Below, piece after piece: positions 7,672 through 18,889 of a DNA stretch of 64,000 nt. The first letter of the stretch is position 1, and the number at the start of each line of letters is the position of its first letter. This DNA comes from Roseiflexus sp. RS-1 (lineage in GTDB: Bacteria; Chloroflexota; Chloroflexia; Chloroflexales; Roseiflexaceae), in contig NC_009523.1 of NCBI RefSeq assembly GCF_000016665.1, positions 4,897,501-4,961,500 on the forward strand, given 5' to 3'. The translations under genes were made by a program, and so were the position numbers. Under the pieces are notes generated by a model. The model saw only the letters and a list, made by a program, of their open reading frames with translations, was not told the origin of the DNA and ran no database searches.

Positions 7672-8625
7672 ATGCACGCCATTGTGTACGATGGCAAACT
7701 GCGTCAGGTCGACGACTATCCTCGACCAGTCCTGCGTGCTGGCGAGGCGCTCATACGTCCCTCTCTTGTCGGTATCTGCAACACCGATATCGAGATTACG
7801 CGCGGCTACATGAATTTTCGTGGCGTTCTGGGGCACGAGTTTGTTGGTGTCGTGGTTGCGTGCGAAGACGCCGCCTGGATCGGCCAGCGCGTGGTTGGCG
7901 AGATCAACGCCGCATGCCGTTCGTGCGCCGTCTGCCGACGCGGTGATGAAAGTCACTGCCCCAATCGCACAACGCTCGGCATTGATCGGCGCGACGGCGC
8001 GATGGCGGAACTGTTCAGCCTGCCGATCGCCTGCCTGCATCGCGTGCCGGATCGTATGCCAGATGCGGTTGCCGTCTTCACCGAACCGGTTGCGGCAGCG
8101 CTTGAAATCCTTCAGCAGATACACCTGCACCCGACGGATCGGGTGGCAGTCGTGGGAGACGGGAAACTTGGGCTGCTCTGCGTTCAGGCGGCGCGATTGC
8201 CAGGATGCGATGTGACCCTGGTTGGGCGGCATCCAGAGCGCTGGGAGTTTCTGGATGGTCTGGCGATCCACGCCATGCATGTGAATGAACTGGATGAGGC
8301 GCATATCGCCGGTTTCGATGTCGTCATCGATTGCACCGGTCACCCGCACGGCTTCGGCGTGGCGCGCCGGTTAGTCCGTCCTCGCGGGCGCCTGGTGATG
8401 AAGAGCACATTCGCTGCCGAATCGGAGTGCAACCTGACGATGCTGGTCGTCGATGAGGTCCGGTTGATCGGTTCGCGCTGCGGTCCGTTCGCAGCCGCGC
8501 TCCGCACCCTGGACGGCGGGTTGATCACCACGGCGCCGCTGATCGCAGCGCGGTTTCCCCTGTATGACGGCATACGCGCCTTTGCCGCCGCAGCGGGTCG
8601 ATTGAAGGTGTTGCTGGAGGTGTAG
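7672..8625 (+). CDS. zinc-dependent medium-chain alcohol dehydrogenase family protein
   Basis: A 317-residue MDR-family oxidoreductase of the threonine/sorbitol dehydrogenase type. The catalytic zinc ligands are in GICNTDIE and GVLGHEFVG, the structural zinc site is the cluster CRSCAVCRRGDESHC, and the Rossmann segment is VAVVGDGKLGLL. ATG 7672 is used because the conserved fold begins directly after it; ATG 7651 is in frame. The stop codon abuts the start of the SPFH gene, implying one transcript. Substrate is unknown. Confidence 0.85.
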   Translation: MHAIVYDGKLRQVDDYPRPVLRAGEALIRPSLVGICNTDIEITRGYMNFRGVLGHEFVGVVVACEDAAWIGQRVVGEINAACRSCAVCRRGDESHCPNRTTLGIDRRDGAMAELFSLPIACLHRVPDRMPDAVAVFTEPVAAALEILQQIHLHPTDRVAVVGDGKLGLLCVQAARLPGCDVTLVGRHPERWEFLDGLAIHAMHVNELDEAHIAGFDVVIDCTGHPHGFGVARRLVRPRGRLVMKSTFAAESECNLTMLVVDEVRLIGSRCGPFAAALRTLDGGLITTAPLIAARFPLYDGIRAFAAAAGRLKVLLEV

Positions 8626-9831
8626 ATGGCGTCAAAGAACCTCTTTGGACGGAACGATCAATCGGCTCGCTACGCTGCCGCTTCACTGGCGCTCGGGTTG
8701 ATGTTCGTGTCGCTCGTCGTGATCTATCTGACGGTGCCGCAGAGCGATACGGTCACCTTTCTCTGCGTCGTCATCATGGCGGTCAGCCTGATCATCGCAC
8801 TCAACGGCGACTGGAACGAGATCGGCATGATGGCGGCGCTGGCAACGGTGACATCCCTGATGGCGGCGTATTTTCTGGGACGCGACGTGCTCGGCGATGT
8901 CGGCAGCGTTGTGTTTCCGATAGGTTGGATCGCCGTGTTACTCTACATCTTCCGCTGGATCTCGCAGCACACCGTCGTGGTGCCGGAGGATCACGCCATT
9001 ATGGTTGCGCGGTTCTACAGCGGTTCGCTCTACCGCCTTCAACCGCCGCTGGCGCCGCCGCTGATCCCGCTGCTGGAACGACGGGTGGCGACCATTCCGC
9101 TCTACGAACTGAGCCATGATGTCAGAGTTGTCAAGATCAACACTGGTGGATCGCACAGCATCGATGAAGTAGAAGTGCATCTGCGCTATCGGGTGCAGAA
9201 CCCCGAGTTCGCGCTGGCGAACATCCCCAATCGCGGACAGATCCAGAACGAGGTGGCGCGCGAGATGGGACGCGACCTGGAACAGGCGCGCCTTGACGTG
9301 GCGTTCTGGGAGAAACTGCTGGCGCGTCAGTTGCACCACGAGGTCGATGACATCGTCCGCGAGGTGATCTTTGCCGAAACCAAGAGCGCAGTAGTCGCGT
9401 ATCAGGAGCGACAACGCATCTCACGCGAAGTGTTTCGACGCCTGAACGAACTGACGCATCGCTGGGGCGTGGTTGTCACCCGGGTCGATATCGATTATTT
9501 CAATGTGCCGGAGGATCGCTTCCGTTCCGCCAACCCCGATGCCGCAATTGAACGGGAAACGCGAATGCGCGAGATCGAAGCCGAACGTGAAGCGAAACGC
9601 ATCCGAATGATGAGTGAAGCGGAAGCGCAGGCGGAAGCCGAGCGCATTCGTCGTATTGTGCGGGTATTGCGCGAGGAAGGCATCGAGGTGTCGCCCGAAA
9701 TCGTCAACGCGATTCTGCTTCAGGAATGGCCCGAAACCGATGCTCTGCTTCCATCGCCTGCGGATTCGAAACCATCAGGCGATGCGTCGAAGGATGGAGA
9801 GAAGAAACCGGGACATGCAAACAAACCATGA
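8626..9831 (+). CDS. SPFH/band-7 domain membrane protein
   Basis: 401 residues. About four hydrophobic segments occupy residues 20-115, followed by an SPFH (stomatin/prohibitin) domain starting near HTVVVPEDHAIMVARFY, then a charged helical segment rich in Arg/Glu (RMREIEAEREAKRIRM) and an Asp/Lys-rich tail. SPFH proteins build membrane microdomain scaffolds and often regulate proteases. The ATG directly follows the upstream stop. It overlaps the kinase gene start by 17 bases. Confidence 0.85.
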   Translation: MASKNLFGRNDQSARYAAASLALGLMFVSLVVIYLTVPQSDTVTFLCVVIMAVSLIIALNGDWNEIGMMAALATVTSLMAAYFLGRDVLGDVGSVVFPIGWIAVLLYIFRWISQHTVVVPEDHAIMVARFYSGSLYRLQPPLAPPLIPLLERRVATIPLYELSHDVRVVKINTGGSHSIDEVEVHLRYRVQNPEFALANIPNRGQIQNEVAREMGRDLEQARLDVAFWEKLLARQLHHEVDDIVREVIFAETKSAVVAYQERQRISREVFRRLNELTHRWGVVVTRVDIDYFNVPEDRFRSANPDAAIERETRMREIEAEREAKRIRMMSEAEAQAEAERIRRIVRVLREEGIEVSPEIVNAILLQEWPETDALLPSPADSKPSGDASKDGEKKPGHANKP

Positions 9832-10759
9832 CAATTCGGGCGAACCTGTGGTTGTCGTCGGCGCGGCGTGTCTGGACATCAAATGTCGGCTGCGCGGCGA
9901 TGTGCTCGCCAGCACGTCGAATTCGGCGGATGTGCGCATCAGTGTAGGAGGATGCGCGCGTAATGTCGCCGAAAACCTGGCGCGTCTCGGCTATCCGACG
10001 ACGCTGGTCACCGTGGTGTGCGACGATGATTTCGGTCAGGCGATTGTGCAGCAAACGGCGCGCGCCGGGGTCAATACCGACCATATCATCAGGGTGTGTA
10101 CGCATCACTCGCCAGCGTATGTGGCGTTGCTCTCACCGGAGGGACAGTTGATCACCGGCGTCGATGATACCGAAGCGGTCGAGGCGCTGACGCCAGCGGT
10201 GATCACCACGCACCGGGCGCTGTTCCAGCATGCGCCAATGGTGGTGATGGACGCCAATGTTCCGGTCGAAAGTGCGAAAACCTTGCTCGACATCTGCGCC
10301 GCAGCCGATGTGCCGGTCGTGCTCGATCCGGTGGCATACGAACCGGCGCTGCGCTACCGACCATTCATCGGCTCGTTCTTTATGGTCACGCCCAACGCTA
10401 TCGAAGCGGAAGCATTGTCCGGCGTGCAGGTGACGGATATCGCACAGGCAATCACTGCCGCTCGCCGCCTCACCGCCGAAGGGGTCGGAATCGCAATTGT
10501 GACCCTCGCGGAGCAGGGGTTGGTCTACGCAACACCTTCATCGAGCGGTCATATTCCGGCGATTAACGTTGAAATCGTTGATCCTACCGGCGCTGGCGAT
10601 GCGCTCACGGCGACGGTGGTGTATGCGCTGTTACACGATATTCCGATCGACGAAGCAGTGCGCCTGGGAGTAAGCGCTGCAACGTTGACGCTTGGATCGC
10701 CTGATACGGTGCGCCAGGATCTCACGCTGGAAATCCTGTACGCCCAACTCGTGATTTGA
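9815..10759 (+). CDS. PfkB family carbohydrate/nucleoside kinase
   Basis: A 314-residue ribokinase-fold kinase. PfkB signature 1 is GGCARNVAENLARLGYPT and signature 2 is DPTGAGDALTATVVYALL with the catalytic Asp; TPNAIEAEALSG supplies the mid-region motif. The opening VVVGAACLDIKC resembles pseudouridine kinases, but no pseudouridine glycosidase gene is adjacent, so the sugar is left open. ATG 9815 lies inside the end of the SPFH gene, typical of coupling. Confidence 0.85.
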   Translation: MQTNHDNSGEPVVVVGAACLDIKCRLRGDVLASTSNSADVRISVGGCARNVAENLARLGYPTTLVTVVCDDDFGQAIVQQTARAGVNTDHIIRVCTHHSPAYVALLSPEGQLITGVDDTEAVEALTPAVITTHRALFQHAPMVVMDANVPVESAKTLLDICAAADVPVVLDPVAYEPALRYRPFIGSFFMVTPNAIEAEALSGVQVTDIAQAITAARRLTAEGVGIAIVTLAEQGLVYATPSSSGHIPAINVEIVDPTGAGDALTATVVYALLHDIPIDEAVRLGVSAATLTLGSPDTVRQDLTLEILYAQLVI

Positions 10760-10829
10760 TGCGGGTGTTTCGATCAACAGGCGTCACGGTAGCGACTGCC
10801 TGCGCGGCCTGTGGTATGCAGCATATTCC

Positions 10830-12161
10830 ATGACCAAACGCATCCTGATAGCAGATGATGAACCGGCAGTGCGCCAGCTGCTTGAACTGGTGTTGCGTTC
10901 TCAGGGGTATGAGGTGGTGGCGACCCAGAACGGCGATCAACTCGTTCGCACGGCGCAGGAGTGGATTCCGGACCTGGTGATTATCGATCTGATGATGCCG
11001 CAAATGGACGGGTATGAGGCGATCCGCCAACTGCGCAACGATACCCGCACCGCCCACGTGCCGATGCTCATCCTCACCGCTCGCTCAACTGCCGAGGATG
11101 TGGTGACCGGGTTCGATACCGGCGCCGATGATTATGTGACCAAGCCGTTCAATATCCCCGAGTTGCTTGCCCGCATTCGAGCACATCTGCGTCGCGCAGC
11201 GCAGACTCCGGTGCACAATCCGCTCACCGGTCTGGCGGGGAATGTGCTCCTGACCGAAGAGTTGAAGTACCGCTTGAAGAATGATGCACCATTTGCCCTG
11301 TTGTACGTCGATCTCGATAACTTCAAGGCATTCAACGACACCTACGGACCGGCGCGCGGTGATCGGTTGATCAAACTGGTTGCCGGGGTGCTTACGGATG
11401 TGATTCAGGAGAAGGGCGCCGCCAGCGATTTCATCGGGCATATCGGCGGCGACGACTTTGCAGTGCTCACGTCGCCCGAACGCCTCGATGAAATCTGCCA
11501 GGGCATTATTGCCCTGTTTGATATGCGGGTGCGCGACCTCTACGACCCGGAAGACCTGGCGCGCGGCTATTTGCGTGGCGTTGATCGGCAGGGGGTGCCG
11601 CGCAATTTCCCGATCACGACGATTTCGATAGGGGTGGTGACCAACCGCCGCCGGCATTTTACCGATTACGAAGAGATCAGTCGCGTGGCGGCGGAGATGA
11701 AGCAGTATGCCAAGCAGTTGCCCGGCAGCACCTATGCGGTTGACAGTCGCAGCACCGATGAGCAGGTTGTTGAACGTGATCGCCGTGGTATGCCACTTCC
11801 ACCGGCGCTCATTGTTTCCGCCGATGTCATGCTGCGCAGCGTCATCGTCCCGATGATCGACAAAGCTGATCTGCGTGCGCTTGATGCGCCGACCGTACTC
11901 GATGCCGAACGGTTGCTTGCCTACCATCCCGAAACAGCCCTGGTGATCGTCGATATGCGGATGGGGAAACAGTTGCGCGAGTTCTGTCGCAACCTGGCCA
12001 CCCATCAACCGAAACTACCGATCATTGCGCTCGCCGATGGAGACAGTTCCGGCATCGTCGCTCCGGGCACAGTCAGGCACATCCTCTCGCTACCGCTCGA
12101 TCAGGAACAGTTGCACGCGAAGATCGTCGAAGTGCGTAGCCTGTCGCAAAAGGCATCGTAG
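10830..12161 (+). CDS. REC-GGDEF-REC response regulator (putative diguanylate cyclase)
   Basis: 443 residues. The N-terminal receiver has D9, D10, the phospho-acceptor D53 (IIDLMMP) and K105. A GGDEF domain follows with GGDDF at 206-210, a conservative change of GGEEF/GGDEF that can still be active, and DLDNFKAFND supplying the metal-binding Asp. Residues 325-440 look like a second receiver fold (PALIVSADVMLRS, VIVDMRM) lacking a clean acidic pair. It ends 3 bases before the TPR gene. Confidence 0.88.
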   Translation: MTKRILIADDEPAVRQLLELVLRSQGYEVVATQNGDQLVRTAQEWIPDLVIIDLMMPQMDGYEAIRQLRNDTRTAHVPMLILTARSTAEDVVTGFDTGADDYVTKPFNIPELLARIRAHLRRAAQTPVHNPLTGLAGNVLLTEELKYRLKNDAPFALLYVDLDNFKAFNDTYGPARGDRLIKLVAGVLTDVIQEKGAASDFIGHIGGDDFAVLTSPERLDEICQGIIALFDMRVRDLYDPEDLARGYLRGVDRQGVPRNFPITTISIGVVTNRRRHFTDYEEISRVAAEMKQYAKQLPGSTYAVDSRSTDEQVVERDRRGMPLPPALIVSADVMLRSVIVPMIDKADLRALDAPTVLDAERLLAYHPETALVIVDMRMGKQLREFCRNLATHQPKLPIIALADGDSSGIVAPGTVRHILSLPLDQEQLHAKIVEVRSLSQKAS

Positions 12162-12164
12162 CGT

Positions 12165-15100
12165 ATGCAGGTCGCAGTCATCAGTCTGGCGCTCCTCGCC
12201 GCCATTGGTGCGGCGGTTCTCCTGATCGCACCGGTGCGCGCGCGGTTGCAATTCTGGTTGCGGCAGTTCTGGGCGTCTGTTCGAAGACGTGCCAGGCTGG
12301 CGCGCAGTGCAACGGTTATCAGCAGTTCCGGCGAGGAGATTGAACTACCTGATGCTGTGCTTGCCGATATGCCCTGGACTGGACGAATACGCGAGTCGTT
12401 GTTCGATACACGCCTTCGTGTCGTTGGCGCCGGTATCCTTCTGGTGGTGTCGATTCTGCTGGTACTGCCTCGTCTGCTCCCCGAAACCCGCGCTGATGAA
12501 CTGACGGTGCTGGTGGCGCCGTTCCATGAAACCGGCGGCGTTTCGGGCGCAACAGGACGCAGGGCGGCGGTTGAACTGGCGGATCTGCTGGCGACGACTT
12601 CTGGTCCGGGCGTTACGGTTCGATCAGTTGACGTTGCACCCGACGATCTTGCCGCAGCGCAGGCGCTCCTACAAACATACCGTGCCGATCTCCTCGTTTG
12701 GGGAGAGATAACCACCGGCGGGATGATCGATGCCCCAACGCTGACCCCTATCGTCATCTATGCGCCGGAAGGGATACAGGCGTCGTACAGTCTCGACGGT
12801 TTTGTCGGGCGCTTCGCATTTCCATCGGTCTATCCGCTTGCGACGCAACCGATCAATGGGCGTGTCGTCATTCCGCGACTGGTGCGCGCGCTGGCGGATT
12901 ACAAACGCGGAGCGTACAGCAACGCCATCGCCACGTTCGACGAACTCGAGCGCGATTACCCGGCGTTGCGCCCCGGATTGCTGCGGACACTGCGCGCTGT
13001 GATCTGGTGGGCGCGCGGTGACTATGAGCAGTCGGTCGGGGAGTTCCAGCGGGCAATCGCTGCCATGCCCGATGCGTCGCCTGCCGAACTGGCACGATTG
13101 TACGCCTCGCTCGGCGCAGTTCAGTACGACATGGGCGACCCGGCTTCCCGTGAGTCGTTCAATCGGGCGATTGCGCTGCTGCAAGACCAGGATCTCGGCG
13201 TACTGCGGTACAGTCTGGCGCTGGAGGAACTGCGGGCTGGCGATCCGGCGGATGCGGCTGTGTCGCTCGAACAGGCGCGCCGGTTATTGCCGCCATCCAC
13301 GCCGCTGTTGGTGACGCTTGCCAGAGCATACCGTCTCGATGGGCAACTGGAAGCAGCGGCAGAGATACTCAACGCCGCTGCCCGCCAGATCGACGCCGAT
13401 GATCGCAATGTTCCCTCCGATCTTCGTCCGCTTGTGAGTGCACGCCTGCGCGCGTCAGTCCAGGGTGAGCGTGCGCTTTTGCGTCTGGCGCAACTGGTCG
13501 ATGCGCGCGGTCCGCTCCTGTGGGAACTCGATGTCACCCCTCCGCCCTGGACGCAAGATAAAACAACGCCGTCCCCAGAGACAGAACTGGAAGCTATTCT
13601 CGGCGACCTTTCGCTGGCGCTGCGTGAAGCGACAACGCTCAACCAGGAGTGGAATAAACGTGCCGCAACCGCCGATACCGAACAACGGCGGGTCGATAGC
13701 AGCATCGCCATCCATCAGGCGCGCCGCGCCGATCTCGTGCTGCGGCAGCATCGTTTCTGGCTGGCTGCGGTCGAAGTCGAACTCGCGCGGTTGCGCGATA
13801 CGCGACCACCGACGGGCGTTGCGGCAATCTGGGCAGGTCTGACGCGCACCTGGTCGCCGGCTACCGATGCGCTTCGACAGATCGACATCCTTGAAAAGAC
13901 ACAGCCAGGCAGCGCCGAACTGACCCTTCTGCGCGGAAAATCACTGGTGGTGAATGATCGTTTGGATGAAGCGCGCACAGCGTTCGAGACGGCGGCGCGA
14001 CTGGCGCCCGACCGACCGGAGCCGCTGTTCCATCAGGCGTTGCTGATCGTGCCGCAGAACCGTGAGCAGGCGCGACAACTGCTCGCCATGGCGCTGGATC
14101 GCGATCCGAACTACTTCCCGGCACGCATCCGCCTGGCGGAACTGGCGGAAGAAGATCAACGCTGGCAGGAAGCGCTTGGGCATCGTCGCTGGCTGGCTGA
14201 ACATCACCCCGGCGATGATGAGGCGCTGGCGCTGGCGCGCACGCTTCGTCTCAGCGGACCGGAAGGGTACGCTGAAGCTGAACAGACGCTTTTGCCGCTG
14301 GTGGAGCGCAACGATGCGGATGCCATCATCGAAATGAGCCGGCTTTACCGGGCTGCCGGGCGAAACGATGCAGCACGCAGCGTGCTGGAGCAGGGGCGCC
14401 AGAATACTGCGCGCAGCGCGCCAGCATTCGCCGACCTTTCGCACGAACTCGGACAGGTGCTGCTCGAACTGGGGGACGTCCCGCTGGCTGAGCGCCAGTT
14501 CGAAGCGGCGGTCAATTCAAACCCGCGTCACGTGCCTGCGCACCTGGCGCTGGCGCAACTCGCCCGACGCGCAGGGAATGACCGCGCGGCTGCGCGGCGT
14601 TACGAAGCGGCGCTTGACGCTGGCGCAAGCGATCCTGCCGTGCTGGAACAGATAGGGATGACGCTGCTCGAACTTCGTGAGTACAATGCCGCAGTGATGG
14701 CGTATGAGCGTGCGATTGCACAGCAACCGGCGAGCGCAACGCTCCGCTATGGCGCGGCGCTGGCATATCTGGGCGTGGGGCGCCTCGATGCCGCGTATGA
14801 GTCGGCGCGGCGAGCGCTCGAGCGGCGCAATGTCTATCCGGAGGCGCTGGCATTGCTGGGGGACATCGCACTGCAACGCGGCAAACTGGCGGAAGCCGAA
14901 CAGCAGTATCGCGCGGCGTTGCAGCAGAACCCATCGCTGGCGGCAGCGCACATCGGGCTTGGTCGAGTGGCGGCGACCGGCGGCAACTGGTCGATTGCAG
15001 CGGGGCATTTCCTGAATGCAGTGCAGGGTGAACCGCAATCACCCGATGCCCTGCTCTGGCTTGGCGAGGCGCGGCTGCGTACCGCCGATATTGATGGCGC

Positions 15101-15707
15101 TATTGCGGCATACAGCGAGGCGCTGCACCTGCGCGACAATTTTCCGGAAGCATATTTCGGGCTGGCGCAGGCGGAGTATGGCGCAGGACGCATCGAGGAT
15201 GCGCTGCGCAATGCCACCCGCGCGCTGGAATTGCGACCACGCTACGCCGAAGCGGCGTTGCTGCTGGGAAAGATCTATGAACGGCAGGGGTACAGTATGC
15301 GTGCGCTCGAAGCCTATAAACGGGCGATCGATATCAACCCACGCCTGGCGGAGCCGCACTACCGCCGCGCGCTTCTGCTCATCCGCGCCGATCGGTTGAA
15401 CGAAGCGCGCGAAGAACTCGAAGTCGCAACCCGCCTCGACCCCAACTTTGCCGAGGCGCATTACTGGTTGGGACGGGTCTATTTTGCGCAACGCAACATT
15501 CAGGCGGCGCTCAACCGGTTCCGCGAAGCGGTCAACCGGCAGGGCGGCGCATATCCCGAAGCGCGGTATTATCAGGGACTGGCAGAAGAACAACTCGGAG
15601 ATTTGAACGCAGCAATCCGGTCATTCGAGACGGTCGCCAATCAGAGTGACGATACGCCCTGGGCGGGCGAAGCGCGCGCAGCGCTGGCGCGAATGAGTGA
15701 CCGCTAG
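12165..15707 (+). CDS. large membrane-anchored TPR protein
   Basis: 1180 residues. A hydrophobic N-terminal helix (3-22) and a second one near residues 87-105 (LLVVSILLVLPRLLP) anchor the protein; the rest is extracytoplasmic or cytoplasmic repeat sequence. From about residue 240 onward helical TPR units follow one another (for example PEALALLGDIALQRGKLAEA and PEAYFGLAQAEYGAGRIEDA), densest in the last 500 residues. TPR arrays bind proteins; no catalytic domain is visible. It begins 3 bases after the GGDEF gene, so a shared signalling or envelope-assembly role is possible. Confidence 0.85.
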   Translation: MQVAVISLALLAAIGAAVLLIAPVRARLQFWLRQFWASVRRRARLARSATVISSSGEEIELPDAVLADMPWTGRIRESLFDTRLRVVGAGILLVVSILLVLPRLLPETRADELTVLVAPFHETGGVSGATGRRAAVELADLLATTSGPGVTVRSVDVAPDDLAAAQALLQTYRADLLVWGEITTGGMIDAPTLTPIVIYAPEGIQASYSLDGFVGRFAFPSVYPLATQPINGRVVIPRLVRALADYKRGAYSNAIATFDELERDYPALRPGLLRTLRAVIWWARGDYEQSVGEFQRAIAAMPDASPAELARLYASLGAVQYDMGDPASRESFNRAIALLQDQDLGVLRYSLALEELRAGDPADAAVSLEQARRLLPPSTPLLVTLARAYRLDGQLEAAAEILNAAARQIDADDRNVPSDLRPLVSARLRASVQGERALLRLAQLVDARGPLLWELDVTPPPWTQDKTTPSPETELEAILGDLSLALREATTLNQEWNKRAATADTEQRRVDSSIAIHQARRADLVLRQHRFWLAAVEVELARLRDTRPPTGVAAIWAGLTRTWSPATDALRQIDILEKTQPGSAELTLLRGKSLVVNDRLDEARTAFETAARLAPDRPEPLFHQALLIVPQNREQARQLLAMALDRDPNYFPARIRLAELAEEDQRWQEALGHRRWLAEHHPGDDEALALARTLRLSGPEGYAEAEQTLLPLVERNDADAIIEMSRLYRAAGRNDAARSVLEQGRQNTARSAPAFADLSHELGQVLLELGDVPLAERQFEAAVNSNPRHVPAHLALAQLARRAGNDRAAARRYEAALDAGASDPAVLEQIGMTLLELREYNAAVMAYERAIAQQPASATLRYGAALAYLGVGRLDAAYESARRALERRNVYPEALALLGDIALQRGKLAEAEQQYRAALQQNPSLAAAHIGLGRVAATGGNWSIAAGHFLNAVQGEPQSPDALLWLGEARLRTADIDGAIAAYSEALHLRDNFPEAYFGLAQAEYGAGRIEDALRNATRALELRPRYAEAALLLGKIYERQGYSMRALEAYKRAIDINPRLAEPHYRRALLLIRADRLNEAREELEVATRLDPNFAEAHYWLGRVYFAQRNIQAALNRFREAVNRQGGAYPEARYYQGLAEEQLGDLNAAIRSFETVANQSDDTPWAGEARAALARMSDR

Positions 15708-15722
15708 ACAAAGGAGTCCTGA

Positions 15723-17051
15723 ATGACAACCATACCTGCAATGGCGCTACTCGAACAGACAGCGTATCTGTCACCTGTCTGGGCGCGCTACAGCGATATA
15801 CTCGTTGAGCGCGGCGAAGGGGTCTATCTGTACGATGTCGAAGGGCGACGATACCTGGATTTCACCTGCGGCATCGGTGTAACGAACACCGGGCACTGCC
15901 ATCCGCGCGTGGTGCAGGCGATCCGCGACCAGGCTGGTCTGCTGCTGCATGGGCAGGCAAACATCGTCTATCACCGCCCGATGCTCGAACTGGTCGCCGA
16001 ACTGCGCACCATCGTTCCTTCAGAACTCGACAGTTTCTTTTTCAGCAACAGCGGCGCAGAGGCGGTCGAGGGCGCGGTCAAACTGGCGCGTCAGGCGACG
16101 GGACGCAGCGACATCATCGCGTTCGATGGCGGCTTCCACGGGCGCACCGCAGGCGCGATGGCGCTCACCAGCAGCAAGGGAAAATATCGCCATCGGGTCG
16201 CACCATTGCCTGCAGGGGTGCATTTCGCGCCGTATGCTGCATGCTACCGCTGCGCCATTGCCCGCGCAGCCGGCGCCGACACGGCAGCGATCTCCGGCGC
16301 AGCGCCCGACGACCTGGGGTGCTGCGGCAATCCGCTGCATCAGATCGAACACCTGCTGCATACCCAAACGACACCGGAGGACGTGGCAGCAATCCTGGTG
16401 GAACCGGTGCTCGGCGAGGGCGGCTATATCGTTCCGCCGGTCTCATTTCTTCAGGGGTTGCGGCGCATCTGCGACCGCTACGGAATACTCCTGATCGTGG
16501 ACGAAGTGCAGAGCGGATTTGGGCGCACCGGTCGTTTCTTCGCTATCGAACACTTCGGTATCGTTCCCGACATAATGACGGTTGCCAAAGGGATTGCATC
16601 AGGACTTCCGCTTTCTGGTATTATTGCACGGCGCGCCATCATGGAACGCTGGCAGCCAGGATCGCATGGCGGCACCTACGGCGGCAATGCAGTCGCGTGT
16701 GCTGCTGCGGTCGCCACGATTCGGGCGATGCGTGAAGAGCGCATGGTCGAAAACGCATCGCGTCAGGGCGTGCTGTTGAAAACAGAACTGTTGCGGATCA
16801 AGGCGCAGTCTCCATCGATTGGCGATGTACGCGGAATAGGGTTGATGGTTGGCGTCGAACTGACGGCGGCGGATGGCACACCCGATACTGCGCTGGCGAA
16901 ACGCACTGTGGCGGCATGCCGCGATCGGGGGTTGCTCCTGTTGACCTGCGGACCATACGACAACGTCATCCGTTTCATTCCGCCGTTAATCGTCGAGGAA
17001 CATCAGATTCGCGACGCCGTGCGCATCTTCGAGGAAGCGCTGGCGTCTTAG
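15723..17051 (+). CDS. class III (GabT/ArgD-type) PLP aminotransferase
   Basis: 442 residues of the acetylornithine/4-aminobutyrate aminotransferase family. DEVQSGFGRTG carries the PLP-binding Asp and TVAKGIASGLP the Schiff-base Lys289; HGGTYGGNAVACAAA is also canonical. A Cys-rich insertion (ACYRCAIARA ... LGCCGN, residues 174-205) is seen in some GabT-like enzymes. AAAGGAG precedes the ATG. No arginine or GABA gene is adjacent, so the substrate stays open. Confidence 0.88.
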   Translation: MTTIPAMALLEQTAYLSPVWARYSDILVERGEGVYLYDVEGRRYLDFTCGIGVTNTGHCHPRVVQAIRDQAGLLLHGQANIVYHRPMLELVAELRTIVPSELDSFFFSNSGAEAVEGAVKLARQATGRSDIIAFDGGFHGRTAGAMALTSSKGKYRHRVAPLPAGVHFAPYAACYRCAIARAAGADTAAISGAAPDDLGCCGNPLHQIEHLLHTQTTPEDVAAILVEPVLGEGGYIVPPVSFLQGLRRICDRYGILLIVDEVQSGFGRTGRFFAIEHFGIVPDIMTVAKGIASGLPLSGIIARRAIMERWQPGSHGGTYGGNAVACAAAVATIRAMREERMVENASRQGVLLKTELLRIKAQSPSIGDVRGIGLMVGVELTAADGTPDTALAKRTVAACRDRGLLLLTCGPYDNVIRFIPPLIVEEHQIRDAVRIFEEALAS

Positions 17052-17088
17052 CAAGGCGTGGAGTTCTGCTCCGCGAACATCTGGTACC

Positions 17089-17713
17089 ATGCCACACCGT
17101 GCACCGTATCGGGTTGCGCTTCAGGCATTGCAATCCGACCGACTCCGCCGCGATTACGCGGATCTCGCCTCCGAACCGCAGTATCGGTTGGTTGGCGAGT
17201 TCTTTTTTACCGAACTGTACGGTCCACGCGATTTCAGTGCGCGCGATGCGCAGGCGCGCCGTCTTCACCTGCTCGTCCAGGGTTTCCCTGGTGTGGTTAT
17301 TCGTGATGTCGAGCAGGTGCTCGAACTGCTCGACCTGACAAACCGCCTGGACGAAGAGGTTGTTGAGCAGTTGATCGCCATCGGGGCGCCGCTGGATTTC
17401 GATATGGAGACGTATGAACGCGCCTATCGTCTGGCGGACAATTATGCTGATCGGGTCCGCCAGATCGAGCTGGTGCGCCAGTCGCTCTACAACGTCGCGC
17501 GCCTGACGCGCAACCCACTGATGGGCATCGCGCTAGACCGCACGCGCGGGCTTGCAGATATGCTGGGCATGAGCGACATTCACCGGTTCCTTCGCGTTGG
17601 CTACAAGGCGGTCTTGCCGGTACGCGATATGCCGCGCTTCATCGAGACAATCGCCGTGCGTGAGATGAACCGGCTTGATCGGATCTATGCCGATCAGTTG
17701 AAGCACACAAAGA

Positions 17714-17718
<5 letters not shown>
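17089..17718 (+). CDS. FFLEELY-motif protein
   Basis: A 209-residue mostly helical protein. Near residue 40 it has FFFTELYGPRDFSARDAQARR, which matches the named but uncharacterised FFLEELY-motif family. No signal peptide or membrane segment is visible. The ATG has no clear ribosome-binding site, so the start is approximate. It ends inside a hairpin shared with the convergent gmd gene. Confidence 0.65.
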
Positions 17719-18772
<1,054 letters not shown>

Positions 18773-18803
18773 CTAACGATGCGATACATAACCACAGCAT
18801 GGA

Positions 18804-18835
18804 TCACGTGGCGAGCGTCTGGATACACCACGTGA
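18804..18835. promoter_or_regulatory. inverted repeat in the gmd / GmrSD-like divergent promoter region
   Basis: TCACGTGG (18804-18811) and CCACGTGA (18828-18835) form a perfect inverted repeat with a 16-base gap; each arm itself contains the palindrome CACGTG. This spacing suits a dimeric regulator operator (inference). Confidence 0.5.
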
Positions 18836-18889
18836 CCTGGGCGTGTATGATACCACATCCCGCCCTCTGCGCCGACGGGAAGAACAACG

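Noticed and set aside
11085-12008. 307-residue minus-strand frame opposite the REC-GGDEF gene
   Set aside because: High GC with strong codon bias leaves antisense frames open; the plus-strand gene has clear domains.
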